A stretch of 64,000 nt of DNA, from positions 10,760,204 to 10,824,203 of the forward strand of contig NW_026089623.1 of assembly GCF_024586455.1 (NCBI RefSeq), given 5' to 3'. Shown here piece by piece: positions 22,052 through 33,186 of the stretch. A program made the translations under genes and the position numbers. Every line of letters starts with the position of its first letter. Within the stretch, counting starts at the first letter, position 1. The notes beneath the pieces were generated by a model that saw nothing but the letters and a program-made list of their open reading frames with translations, ran no database searches and was not told the DNA's origin. This DNA is from Bactrocera neohumeralis (Eukaryota > Arthropoda > Insecta > Diptera > Tephritidae).

Positions 22052-22536
22052 GATAACTGCTGGGCCTTCAACGCGTGTTGATGGATTACAAAAGAGAGAT
22101 GATTACGCTGCATATTCTCTTTCGCAACGAAGAGACAGAACTACTTTTCTAGTCAAAGTTCCTTCATTTAGACTTTGCCTTATTCTTCATTTTATGTGCA
22201 TAATAAATTTATAAAATGTGAATTTAAGTTTTCTAGTTTTCTTTCATACAAAATCATATGCATTTCTTGGAACATCACTAAGAAGTATAACTTCATCCGT
22301 GCGTAGGGACTCCACGCACCTTTTTTTTATTTTCAAAAAAAAAACCCTGCTTTTTCCTTTTGCTCTAATAAAAACATACGGTGATACCTTCGTCAGAAAA
22401 GGAAGAAGGAGTAGTTTTCTTATTCAAGGTGATGATATTTGTAAATCAGTGAACATGGTATTTCGAGCCCTAGTGAAAAGCACTATGGGAAACTAACCAA
22501 AAATACACAATTAAAAATGGTTATTACAAAGTGAAC

Positions 22537-22810
22537 AAAAAATAAAGAATAAGGTGATTAAAGAGTGGGAGCCGAAATGAAAGCGAAGTAACACACATAT
22601 TTTCATATTAAAAGTGCAAAAAAAAAAACACGGAATTAAGTTATTAAAGAGTGAAAATCTCAAATAAAAGTTAAGTGACACGTACATATACATTTTAAAA
22701 GAAAAAAAAAAGAAGAAAAAAAATTATAGCAATAAAAATAAGGTTGTTATAGAGTGAAAAACTGAAATAAAAGTTAAGTGACACGTACATATACATTTTA
22801 AAAGGAAAAT
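22537..22810. repeat. Three imperfect tandem repeats of about 100 bp
   Basis: The block TTAAGTGACACGTACATATAC followed by attttaaaag recurs twice almost exactly (about 22670 and 22775), with a diverged version near 22590. Each is preceded by a gagtgaaaa(t/c) run. Non-coding. Confidence 0.5.
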
Positions 22811-23258
22811 AAATTCAAAACCCATGCCTCTGGAGGAAATCTAAGTGAGTGGTATCGTTTCCATATATAACTATATACTATATATATATACTATATATAC
22901 TATATATATATAAAACAAAAAACAAAAAACAAAAAAAAAAACAGAGAAGAGAAGAAAAACGAACATACATACATACATACATTATTATGTTTACATTGCT
23001 TAAGCACATACATACTTACACGCATAAACTTGCACAAAGTTTCTTTTGAAATATGTTTTTTCCAACTATGTACATATTTTTATGAATGAATATTCAACAA
23101 TATATTTTAACTACATATGTATAACTTCATATATATACATATAAACAAGTATAATTACATAATGCTTATATGAATATGCATTACAATAATTATGCTAAAA
23201 TTATAACGAAGTGAAGTACATAAGAAAACAAAATAAAAAAAAAATTTTCATACTTACA
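22811..23258. repeat. Microsatellite-rich stretch
   Basis: Contains a TA-rich run at about 22866-22912, poly-A blocks and a CATA tetranucleotide run at about 22963-22982. No gene supported. Confidence 0.6.
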
Positions 23259-23260
23259 TA

Positions 23261-23412
23261 TATGTGACCTGGTCTACGGAAAGGGGGCTTAGGTGTCAAA
23301 AAAAAGGAGAACAATTAATGAGATAACGAGAAACTGACGATTATTTTTAACAGCTTTTCCCAGAAAACTAGTTTTCGCACGTTAGCTCCCTTTTCGTAGA
23401 CCAGGTCACATA
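23261..23412. mobile_element. MITE of about 150 bp with TGTGACCTGGTCTACG ends
   Basis: Terminal inverted repeats: ATGTGACCTGGTCTACG at the left and CGTAGACCAGGTCACAT at the right, followed by a shared AAAGGG-type block. TATA lies on both sides, so the target duplication is TA or TATA. No coding capacity. The ends are unlike the other MITEs here; superfamily not assigned. Confidence 0.7.
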
Positions 23413-23930
23413 TACCCCAGTGGAACTTGGAAAAAGTACTTCGATATTTAATTAGTTTTGAAAGTACTTATTGGCTATGGAAGATGAAAGTGATTACTTC
23501 GTAAATTGATGGTATGCCAATGAATAAAAGGTTTATAAATTTAATTCAACCTCGCTACTAAGCCGCTTACGATTTCAGCAAATTGTATGCTTGTATAAAT
23601 TTCTGTTGTTGTATTCTAGCAGATCATGTTGAATTTTATTTAAATTTCACTTGAAAAATAAAACTCATTACCAACCACAATACGATTTCAGCAAATTGTA
23701 TGCTTGTACAAATTTCAGTTGTTGTATTTGATATGTTGAATTTTTTTTCAAGAAGTAACGGCATTTTTTGGTAAACGTTCTCGTCCATGAAGTTATTTGT
23801 CACTTTAAAGAAGAATTTTGTTTGTGGGTGTTGCAAATTAATTAAGCAATAAATATAAAGTTTATAGAAAAGTGGAGATACATATATATACATATATAGT
23901 TATCAAGGTAAGTACTAACATCAAATTTTA
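23413..23930. other. Non-coding with a direct repeat
   Basis: A block starting TACGATTTCAGCAAATTGTA and ending near TTGTTGTATT occurs at about 23567 and again at about 23682. No gene recognised. Confidence 0.4.
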
Positions 23931-23934
23931 TTAA

Positions 23935-25080
23935 CCTTCCTATACCCGCGCACATGTCTGTGAGACCGACGAAACAGTTTTTCGTACATATTTTTTTTTC
24001 CAAGAACTTTGACAGCTCGGGCGTTCTGCTAGCTGCATGATTTGGGGCTCGCTTTAGGTTAGTACGTGGCACACAGTCGTGCGAACAGGACGTGTAGGTC
24101 TACTACGGTCTGATTGGTCTATGACACCGATGCGGGTATACGATCAACTTTTTACGTAAGTCATATTTTTTTATTATGAGTAATAATGTGTTATTTATTT
24201 GATTTTATGTATTTGTTTGAATTGCATTTTATTTGTTCACAACTACTGTAACGATTTATGATATTTTTTTAGTTTATAAATAATTAAAAAATGAATGATG
24301 AACGAATTCGATTGTTGTTGGGAGAGGAAAGTTCAGACTCCAATTACGACGATGAATTTGATAGCGAAGTTGAAGATGGTAGTCCACCCCAAGAAGAAAC
24401 ACGTGATTTTGAGGATGAAATTCAGTCTTCTGACAGAGAGGATGATTCTCAATCAGAGTCAGAAAATAATGAAATTAACAGAGATTGTTACATCGGAAAA
24501 GACGGGCGTACACGGTGGAATAAAACTCCTGGATCAAGTCAGGTTAGGCGCCGTATGAGGAATCTCGTGACACAACTTCCAGGTCTTAAGGGTGAAGCTA
24601 GAAACACGAAAGAGCCGCTAGAAATATGGAGGTTATTTTTCTCGGAAAGTGTTTGTATTCGGATTGTTCGGTGCACAAATAAAGAAATAACCCGCCTAAA
24701 AGATAAGTTTTCACGAGAAAGGGACTGCGTAGAGACCGATCCAATAGAAATTGAAGCGTTTTTGGGTCTCTTACTCTTTGCAGGAGTCAGAAGAAATAAT
24801 CGAATAAATGGCAAAGATTTGTTCAAAACTGACGGGTCTTCCCCGGAAATATTTCGACTAGCTATGAGCTGGAACAGATTCTATTTATTACTACGGTGCC
24901 TCCGGTTTGATTATAAGGATACTCGTGTAGAACGCGCAGCAGTGGATAAACTTGCTCCCATCAGAGAGCTGTATGAAGAAGTCATAGAATCTTTCAAAAA
25001 ATATTACAGCTTGTCACAGTTTGTAACAATCGACGAAAAGTTAGAAGCTTTTAGAGGTCGCTGCGTTTTTAGGCAATAAC
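23935..25080 (+). mobile_element. piggyBac-like transposon, left part only
   Basis: Starts CCTTCCTATACCCGCGC directly after TTAA (23931-23934), the piggyBac target site, and shows an internal inverted copy (GCGGGTATAC, about 24132) as subterminal repeats do. A transposase frame follows. The element stops abruptly at 25080, exactly where the second copy of the large duplication begins. No right end or second TTAA is present. Confidence 0.75.
24291..25079 (+). CDS. piggyBac-type transposase, amino-terminal part (truncated)
   Basis: A 262-codon open frame. Residues 10-75 are very acidic and Ser-rich, as is common at the start of piggyBac transposases. After the DGRTRWNK block comes the conserved core: LEIWRLFFSE, EIEAFLGLLLFAGV, MSWNRFYLLLRCLRFD and, at the end, FVTIDEKLEAFRGRC with the first catalytic Asp. 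The family usually has 550-600 residues, so the other catalytic residues and the Cys-rich tail are missing. The stop codon comes from the foreign sequence at the junction. The remaining part shows no damage, so this may be a young element cut by a rearrangement or by misassembly. Confidence 0.8.
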   Translation: MNDERIRLLLGEESSDSNYDDEFDSEVEDGSPPQEETRDFEDEIQSSDREDDSQSESENNEINRDCYIGKDGRTRWNKTPGSSQVRRRMRNLVTQLPGLKGEARNTKEPLEIWRLFFSESVCIRIVRCTNKEITRLKDKFSRERDCVETDPIEIEAFLGLLLFAGVRRNNRINGKDLFKTDGSSPEIFRLAMSWNRFYLLLRCLRFDYKDTRVERAAVDKLAPIRELYEEVIESFKKYYSLSQFVTIDEKLEAFRGRCVFRQ

Positions 25081-27774
25081 GTTTGCGAGAACTTGCTCTA
25101 TTCGGAAATATCTTGATATTATATATACAATTACAATTACAATTACAATTGCTGGAGCATGATATTCACTGGAATGAAGTTCGCTCACTTTTCGCGATGA
25201 TCAGCGTCAAATTAGCGTCAATTATGGAATACGAACAAAAATGACATTGCCGAAGACATTTTACATCGTATTCGCTAAGAATTGGAAATGGGTAAATTCC
25301 GGTTGATACTTCCGGTGGTTTGATATCAATTCCATCTTCCCTTTACCAATTCACCAAAGATGAACTCATCACGAATATTCGGACATTGGACAAATTATCG
25401 TAACTACAATTCCTTAAGTGCACGCGCAATGTTAGCTGCCAAAAATACCGATGTTGTTGACTTAAAATGGAAGATTCAAAGTCAAATTCCGGGAGACTTG
25501 CGGTCATACAAATTGATCGATCGTGAAATTTCCAAATTCTTTGAATAGGCTTGGTATGCCACCGCATCATTTGCGTCTCGAAGTTGGATCTGTCGTTATT
25601 ATGTGCCACAATCTTCAGGCGCCGAAACTGTGTAATGGAACCTGACTGATTGTGACGCAGCTATCGAATACAAAGGGGCAGAATGCTTGATTCTATGAAT
25701 TCCTCTGAGTTCTAACGATTTGCCATTTCAGTTCAAACGTATTCAGTTTCCAGTGAAAATTGCATTTGATGACTGGACACAAGGATAGTCGCATAGTGTA
25801 TGGTATACATTTGAAAATGATATGTTTTTCACTCAGGCAGATATACGTGGCCTGCTCACGAGTTGGAAAACCATCTTTTCTATAGTACACCGGAACAGAA
25901 ACCAAAAAATGTTGTTTATCAAGCTGAGATACATTGAAAAAAAGTGAAATGATAAATTCAACTTTTTCATTTCTAAACACATAATTTCACGCAGGACAAC
26001 GACTGCAGGGTCAGCTAGTCTTTTATATATTAAAAATGAGTTATTATAAAAAAATAAGACCAAATTAGCATTAAATAATTTGAAAAATAAGAAATCAAAA
26101 ATAAAAGAGTTCTACATACATATTTCCATCCTATGGAATATCAGAGAAATCATTTTATAAATACATACATATATTTCTGTCTCTTCATATTCTCGGTTAG
26201 AATATGTGAGAGAATTGAAAAAAATGTTAAAATTGCGAGGCGAATTCCGACCTACAATGTTAACAAATGCGGTGAATTCCCTAATTTGAATCTATCAAAT
26301 GTTCGCAGTCGAACCTGCATCTTCTCTATACTTTTAAGTTCTCTGGTCAGTCTTCATTTACTTTCTTTGTAAATCGACCCGCGATGACGTGGTGACTATT
26401 CACATGTGTGCGTATATATACTCGTACATAGTTATACTCCTTTTTCTTTCCTTTGTCTTTCATATCTGCGAATTCTCAACTATTTTATGTGACCTTTTGT
26501 TGAAATACCCTGCGTTGGTCCTTGAAAAATTCATTTACATTTTTTGGAAATCGACCCGCGATGACGAAGTATTTTCGTTTTATCTGACAGCGTAAGGTTA
26601 AGAAGTTCATTTCTAATTTTGTCTTGTGGCATATTAGTAATGATGTTTTTTCGAAAATCTTTCGCTTACAACGGATAAAACGACTTCTGAGTGGTGATTT
26701 TAATGAATAAATTCCTTTTGGTTGAAATGCTCTGCGTTGGCCGTTGAAAAGTTAAGACTATACTTCTCAGGATCATTCATTCCTTTCATTTCTTCAAAGA
26801 AATTAATGACCTTTAGAAATATGCATATTTCCATTATTTCGTTGTCATTTCCATATTCGTAGCAATAGAATTTCTATGGCATAAGTAAAGTAATGGCCGC
26901 CGATTGTCACCCCTTGCCGCTGTTGCAGCTTCGCCTACAAACATGCGTAAATATGTATGTATGTATACGTATGATCGTGAATACATATCGACGCAGATTT
27001 TTGCGAGAAGCACCAGAAAGTTGTGCAATTTATGATTTTAGCTTTTGCCATCGTCGCGAAAAGACGACTTGTTGGCAAAGGCATGCTCGGGGAGATGTTA
27101 CGGCCTCTGTTTTTATGAATGAAGCGAGATCGCTTGTGGAATTTGCGCCTGCGTTCATGAATGAAATCGTTTTTGTTGTAAAATTTACTACACTTGTTCT
27201 TCGCTAATTTGGCTGCCATATTGACTTGTGAAGATCAATTTTTTGTTGGTGACATATTCATATGTGTACGCATATGTATGTTTGTATGCTTGTGCATTAT
27301 TTGTTTGGCAATGTATGCAAATATATGTACATAGAAGTATATATGAATGTATGAACATGCAAGCCAATGCGCGCACATGTAATAAGTATATTGATAAGTG
27401 ATGAAAATATGATTTCAATTTCTGAACGCGCACCGATAACTGCTGGGCCTTCAACGCGTGTTGATGGATTACAAAAGAGAGATGATTACGCTGCATATTC
27501 TCTTTCGCAACGAAGAGACAGAACTACTTTTCTAGTCAAAGTTCCTTCATTTAGACTTTGCCTTATTCTTCATTTTATGTGCATAATAAATTTATAAAAT
27601 GTGAATTTAAGTTTTCTAGTTTTCTTTCATACAAAATCATATGCATTTCTTGGAACATCACTAAGAAGTATAACTTCATCCGTGCGTAGGGACTCCACGC
27701 ACCTTTTTTTTATTTTCAAAAAAAAAACCCTGCTTTTTCCTTTTGCTCTAATAAAAACATACGGTGATACCTTC
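25081..27774. repeat. Large direct duplication, copy 2
   Basis: Near-perfect repeat of 19704-22391 (Helitron 3' part to about 26018, then the dispersed repeat at 26428-27434). It begins mid-Helitron, immediately after the truncated piggyBac frame, and ends at the 100-N gap. Such ends suggest either a real rearrangement or a false duplication made during scaffolding. Confidence 0.9.
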
Positions 27775-27874
27775 NNNNNNNNNNNNNNNNNNNNNNNNNN
27801 NNNNNNNNNNNNNNNNNNNNNNNNNNNNNNNNNNNNNNNNNNNNNNNNNNNNNNNNNNNNNNNNNNNNNNNNNN
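27775..27874. other. Assembly gap (100 N)
   Basis: Exactly 100 N, the conventional size for a gap of unknown length. Continuity between the two sides is not shown by sequence. Confidence 0.99.
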
Positions 27875-28472
27875 AAAAAGGGAAAAACTCTAAAATTTTT
27901 AGAATTTAAAGATTTAAAAACGAAAAAACTATCTATGGTATAGTAAATGATTGTGAAAATTTTAATAATATAAGAATTTGTAAAGAAGATCAAATAAAGA
28001 ATATTTCAGATATAAAATGTATTCCTAATCTTATAAGTAGTCAAAATTCTACATGTGTAACGAGCAATAATAATCACATCCGGTAATCGAAGAAATCTGA
28101 TCGACGTTATCCTACTAAATAATTAAAACGCATCTATTTATATCGATGAAACGATGCGAAATCTTTCTGGCACGTTCCTTATTAAATTTCATAATAGCAC
28201 TATTAAAGCTAACAATAGAATTTTTAGTAACATAGAGGCCTCACCTCTACAAATGATACCTGCATTAATGCATCCTACTCCTTTTGAAAGTGACCGCATT
28301 AACTTACTATCATCAAGCTCTCAATGAATTGCATATTAGTAATACGGAGGTTATGTCAACCATTCAAAAACATCTAAAAATCGGAGGATGGTCAATTTCT
28401 GTTATTTCCTAGCAAACCACCAAGATTGAATAATATCCCCTTTTTCTAAAATGATTGAGGACAATCAAATTA
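27875..28472 (+). pseudogene. env: Errantivirus env, carboxy-terminal part (element 2)
   Basis: Tail of a second errantivirus envelope gene, distinct from the one at 8347. Fragments in shifting frames read ENFNNIRICKEDQIKNISD, then SGTFLIKFHNSTIKANNRI, then LQMIPALMHPTPFESDRI and LNELHISNTEV, the conserved order near the end of errantivirus Env. Several frameshifts and stops. The upstream part is lost in the gap. Confidence 0.7.
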
Positions 28473-28482
28473 AGAAGGGAGG
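28473..28482 (+). promoter_or_regulatory. Polypurine tract of errantivirus element 2
   Basis: The purine run aagaagggagg (about 28472-28482) lies directly before AGTTAACACT, marking plus-strand priming and the LTR start. Confidence 0.6.
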
Positions 28483-29210
28483 AGTTAACACTAAACATAT
28501 TTACGTTTCTCACCAAACATATTTACATTTCTTAATAATTACTACGAAACGTATAAGCATATTTTTGCTATACTTTCGTTGACTATCATTTCCTGTTTAC
28601 GTCCAAAATTTTGCCTAGCCCATTTCCGATCGTTGCACGTGCGACCCAAAAGTGCTGACGTAGCGTCTGCATTGAATGCACGGTCACGTTGCATGCATGT
28701 GATGATCGCTGCTCACACACTTTTAATTTCAATAACTAATTTTTAACATAAGTTACAATTCAGTAGTTAAGTGGTAGTTAATGAGTGCGGCTGACAAAAA
28801 GGTTGGACTAAGAAGACATAGTCTTCCCAATAAGTAGTTAAGTGGTAGTTAGTAAGTGCGGTTGACAAAAAGGTTGGACTAAGAAAACATAGTCTTCCCA
28901 ACAAGTAGTTAAGTGGTAGTTAATAAGTGCGGTTGACAAAAAGGTTGGACTAAGAAGACATAGTCTTCCCAACAAGTAGTTAAGTGGTAGTTAATAAGTG
29001 CGGTTTACAAAAAGGTTGGACTAGGAAAACATAGTCTTCCCAACACGTAGTTAAGTAATAGTGACTAAGTGAAAAGAAGTGTAGTTGACTAAAAGGTTGG
29101 ACTAAGAGGACATAGTCTTCCCAGCGAGTAATAATGACTAAACAGAAAAAAATTATATAATAAAATAAAATCCTTTCTTAAAAAAAATTAAAAAAAGTAT
29201 TTTATTAACT
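28483..29210 (+). repeat. Errantivirus 3' LTR (element 2), with tandem array
   Basis: Begins AGTTAACACTAAACAT after the polypurine tract. The right edge is tentative: TTAACT at about 29206-29211 would be an inverted match of the AGTTAA start. The last part has an AAATAAAATCC that may serve as a polyadenylation signal. A 71-bp tandem array fills the middle. No second LTR is in the window. Confidence 0.5.
28762..29125 (+). repeat. Five tandem 71-bp units with hairpin cores
   Basis: Units start at 28762, 28833, 28904, 28975 and about 29046, at a constant 71-bp period for the first four; the fifth is diverged and slightly longer. Each carries GAAGACATAGTCTTC or a close variant, a short palindrome, plus a TTGACAAAAAGGTTGGAC block. 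Probably regulatory or structural in the errantivirus LTR/leader; function unknown. Confidence 0.85.
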
Positions 29211-30090
29211 TATACGAGTACCTGAGCAGTGAATAATGTGATGCTGTTGTTGTAGGTGTAGCAAAAGCAGATCAGCAATCCGATGAAACTGCACTGTAAA
29301 GAGTCCCGTATCCTTGCACGGAGACTGCGACGAGTTGACGAACTGTCGGTAACTTCGACAGATGTTGATGAGAAGATCTCGAATGTACGTTAATAAAAGC
29401 ACGTGTAATCTGGATGTACGATTACAGCGGCAAGTACGATGATGTGTAGCAAGAATTGCTATCTGGGCTTACACAGAATGTTGCCCGGGTATAACAATCC
29501 AAATGATCCGTTATTGGATACCGCTACACAGCTTCTGATGATGGGATAATGTGGGCAAATTCCATGTGGTTGAACAAACCAGTTAACAAATTGATTTTAT
29601 TTAATTTTAAGTTCACATTTATTTTCATTTCCACCTAACACTCCTAATGCTTTACTAATAATGTCTTAATATTATGCTAGCACCGGATTTTATCCCTTCT
29701 TGTGCTTAATTTTCTCATTAGCTATGTAAGCTTGTGTGTATATGCTTATGAGGGCGTAGGTATAAAAAACATATGTTTGTGCGTATGTTTGTATATATAG
29801 TACATATCTGCTTGCAAAGTGCACGCGAAAAGTGAGAACATAAAATTTGCAATTATGTACAGATCATAGAAAACCGTAAGATATGTACATATATGGATGT
29901 AAGAATTGATGTACATATGCATAAGCGGTGCTCTCACAAAGGCGAATAGCCTAAACATGGCCACGGTCATTCGATTTTGCACAGTGATATGCTTCTGACC
30001 AAACACCGATTTTTACCAAATTTTATATGCGTATTCAGTAGGTCTGAGAATATTTACCAAACCCCTAAGTAATACGGGTTTATCACCCTT
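29211..30090. other. No recognised gene
   Basis: About 0.9 kb of non-coding-looking DNA. 29220-29560 is less AT-rich than its surroundings but shows no family motif on either strand; 29740-29960 contains TATG-type short repeats. Confidence 0.5.
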
Positions 30091-31150
30091 AATTATACTC
30101 TCGCAACAATGTTGCTAACGAGAGTATTATAGTTTTGTTCACATAACGGTTGTTTGTAAGTCCTAAAACTAAAGAGTCAGATATAGGGTTATATATACCA
30201 AAGTGATCAGGGCGACGAGTAGAGTCGAAATCCGGATGTCTGTCTGTCCGTCCGTCCGTGCAAGCTGTAACTTGAGTAAAAATTGAGATATCATGATGAA
30301 ACTTGGTACACGTATTCCTTGGCTCCATAAGAAGGTTAAGTTCGAAGATGGGCCAAATCGACCCACTGCCACGCCCACAAAATGGCGGAAACCGAAAACC
30401 TATAAAGTGTCATAACTAAGCCATAAATAAAGATATTAAAGTGAAATTTGGCACAAAGGATCGCATTAGGGAGGGGCATATTTGGACCCAATTGTTTTGG
30501 AAAAGTGGGCGTGGCCCCGCCCCCTACTAAGTTTTTTGTACATATCTCGGAAACTACTATAGCTATGTCAACCAAACTCTACAGAGCCGTTTTTTAAGGC
30601 ATTTCCATATACAGTTCAAAAATGGAAGAAATCGGATAATAACCACGCCCACCTCCCATACAAAGGTTATGTTGAAAATCACTAAAAAGTGCGTTAACCG
30701 ACTCATAAAAAACGTCAGAAACACTAAATTTTACGGAAGAAGTGGCAGAAGGAAGCTGCATCTAGGCTTTTTTTAAAAATTGAAAATGGGCGTGGCGCCG
30801 CCCACTTATGGACCAAGAACCATATCTCAGGAACTACTAGACCGATTTCAATGAAATTCGGTATATAATGTTTTCTTAACACCCTGATGACATGTACGAA
30901 ATATGGGTGAAATCGGTTCACAACCACGCCTTCTTCTAATATAAAGCTATTTTGAATTCCATCTGATGCCTTCTCTGTATAATACGCGTATAAACATTAG
31001 GAACCAATGATGATAGCGGAATAAAACTTTACAAAAATACGGTATTTGAAAAATATTTAAATGACGAATAATGAAATCTCGATTATCACTTTACCATGCG
31101 AGAGTATAAAATGTTCGGTGACACCCGAACTTAGCCCTTCCTTACTTGTT
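30091..31150 (-). repeat. 1-kb dispersed repeat, copy 2
   Basis: Reverse-strand full-length copy of the family at 9577-10640, from TTATACTCTCGCAAC (end) to CTTCCTTACTTGTT (start), including the GTCTGTCTGTCCGTCCGTCC tract at 30238-30258. Non-coding. Confidence 0.75.
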
Positions 31151-31191
31151 TTTTTTTTTAATTTTTGGACGAAATATTTTGTTTTTATACT

Positions 31192-32134
31192 CTTCAACAA
31201 TGTTGCTAAGAGGAGAGTATTATAGTTTTGTTCACATAACGGTTGTTTTTCCTAAAACTAAAAGAGTCAGATATAGGGTTATATATACCAAAGTGATCAG
31301 GGTGACGAGTAGAGTCTCCGTCCGTCTGTCAAGCTTTTTCAGTAAAAATTTTTGATATCATGATTTGGTACAATTCCTTGGCTCCATAAGAAGTTTTTTC
31401 GAAGATGGGCAAAATCGGCCCACTGCAAACAAAATGGCGGAAACCGAAAACCTAAAAGTGTTGCACTAAATATTAAAGTGAAAACAAGGGATCGCATTAG
31501 GGAGGGGCATATTTGGACGTAATTTTTTTGGAAAAGTGGGCTTGGCCCCGCCCCCTACTAAGTTTTTTGTACTTATCTCGGAAACTACTATAGCTATGTC
31601 AACCAAACTCTACAGAGTCGTTTTCTTCAGGCATTTCCATATACAGTTCAAAAATGGAAGAAATCGGATAGTAACCACGCCCACCTCCCATACAAAGGTT
31701 ATGGAATCAAAAAAGTGCGTTAACCGATAACAAAAAACGTCAGAAACACTAAATTTTACGGAAGAAATTGCAGACCGCTTTTTGAAAAAATTGAAAATGG
31801 GCGTGGCAATGGACCAAAAACCATATCTCAGGAACTACTAGACCGATTTCAATGAAATTCGGTAACACCCTGATGACATGTACGAAATATAGGTGAAATC
31901 GGTTCACAACCACGCCTTCTTCCAATATAACGCTATTTTGAATTCCATCTGATGCCTTTTCTGTGTAATATATACATACATTAGGCACCAATGATGATAG
32001 CGGAATAAAACTTTACACAAATACGGTATTTGAAAAATATGTAAATGACGTATAATGAAATCTCGATTATCACTTTATCATGCGAGAGTATAAAATGTTC
32101 GGTGACACCCGAACTTAGCCCTTCCTTACTTGTT
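31192..32134 (-). repeat. 1-kb dispersed repeat, copy 3, degraded
   Basis: A second reverse copy only 41 bp after copy 2, in the same orientation. It is colinear but lacks many short blocks: the GTCY tract is cut to ctccgtccgtctgtc, and words are missing at 31339, 31372, 31462, 31700 and 31862. Larger parts are otherwise well matched, so the loss pattern is by small deletions rather than point changes. Confidence 0.75.
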
Positions 32135-32532
32135 ATTTTTTTATAATGTGACATTAAAAAATACATATAACCCTAAAGTTTTATTTTCTTATCACCAACC
32201 CTTATTTTGTTATAGCCATTTTAGTAATATAATCATTTTTCATCCTGTTCGATAACTGATCAATTACAGTGTTTTTAAATGTACTTCGATTAAAAATCTA
32301 AAAAAATTTGTAAGAAAATATATTATATATATATATATATATACATTTACTTCTGTTATTGAAGTTTAACCCTGATATATGCTTAGCGTTACCAATCTGG
32401 GATTCTGAAAATTTGCTGCGCTTTTATTGGTGAGTGAAATGCCACACTACCATATACTGAAGTCGGTCTCCTGTTTCACTCACACAGTAAGACTTCCCTC
32501 ACTCCCCACACAGTTTTCGGCCATCATTATTT
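32135..32532. other. Non-coding, with a TA microsatellite
   Basis: Includes a TA dinucleotide run at about 32325-32342. No gene recognised. It forms the left flank of the BEL/Pao insertion. Confidence 0.5.
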
Positions 32533-32537
32533 CTTAT

Positions 32538-33014
32538 TGTTTAAATGAGTTAAGCCTCCCCCACTCTATCCGGGAAAAACTGGCGCACCGTAGCACAACT
32601 CAACTCCCCTGAGAAGAACACCATCCTTAACACCGGAAAACAACATCCACTAATACAACACACCTGTGGACAAATTGCATTTCACCACAGCAGATGACAA
32701 CTATCTAATTAACAAAAGGATTTGGTCATCGCTGCTTTTCCACTTTTTCGTTTACACACTGCGTCGCGTCAACACTATCTTTGACTCCGATCGACAGCCT
32801 TCCGCCCACGCCGACTTACAGCGATCCAACAAATTGGATATTAACTCAATAAAACCATAATTTTATGTAATATCGGACAAAATAAAGGACAATTACAAAT
32901 ATATTGTACTCTTAATAAATACACTGTTTTTTTCCTTTTAATTGCTCACGGAAGTGTGAGTGCAAGTCGAAACATTTAAATACAGTGGTTTGTAATTGGG
33001 TCAACATTTAACTA
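32538..33014 (+). repeat. BEL/Pao 5' LTR
   Basis: Begins TGTTTAAATGAGTTAAGCC and ends CAACATTTAACTA, 477 bp. An AATAAA at about 32848 and AATAAATAC at about 32914 could act as processing signals. The partner LTR is at 46794. Confidence 0.85.
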
Positions 33015-33178
33015 TGGTCTTTCGAGCCTCACAATATATGTATACAAAGTGCATACGGGAGAATATCTGCACATTCTTCATTTCGCCTTCGCAATAATAT
33101 AAAGATTTTATTTAGTGAAACTCTCTTCGCAGTGCGAACATACATATAGACGGCAAACAATCACTCGGTGCCATTATA
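33015..33178 (+). other. BEL/Pao leader with likely primer-binding region
   Basis: The sequence TGGTCTTTCGAGCCTC starts directly after the LTR, where the tRNA primer site belongs; similar ttcgagcc leaders are common in insect LTR elements. The leader is interrupted at 33187 by the hAT-like element and resumes at 36373. Confidence 0.5.
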
Positions 33179-33186
33179 CCCTACAC

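Larger units (their letters stand above)
19704..22391. repeat. Large direct duplication, copy 1 (2.69 kb)
   Basis: This segment matches 25081-27774 over its entire length. The only difference I see is a six-base insertion in copy 2 near 25770 (after CATTTGA). It covers the 3' part of the Helitron and the following non-coding repeat. Copy 1 continues into unique sequence at 22392, whereas copy 2 ends at an N gap. Confidence 0.9.

Noticed and set aside
21510..22113. Overlapping short frames on both strands (also at 16081-16603 and 26893-27496)
   Set aside because: They lie in a dispersed non-coding repeat, are mutually overlapping, and show low-complexity Tyr/His/Thr runs from TATG microsatellites.
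28762..29125. CRISPR-like array
   Set aside because: Units are contiguous 71-bp repeats without variable spacers, in eukaryotic LTR sequence.
29220..29560. Possible host exon in a less AT-rich stretch
   Set aside because: No frame of useful length on either strand, no splice-bounded reading with recognisable motifs.
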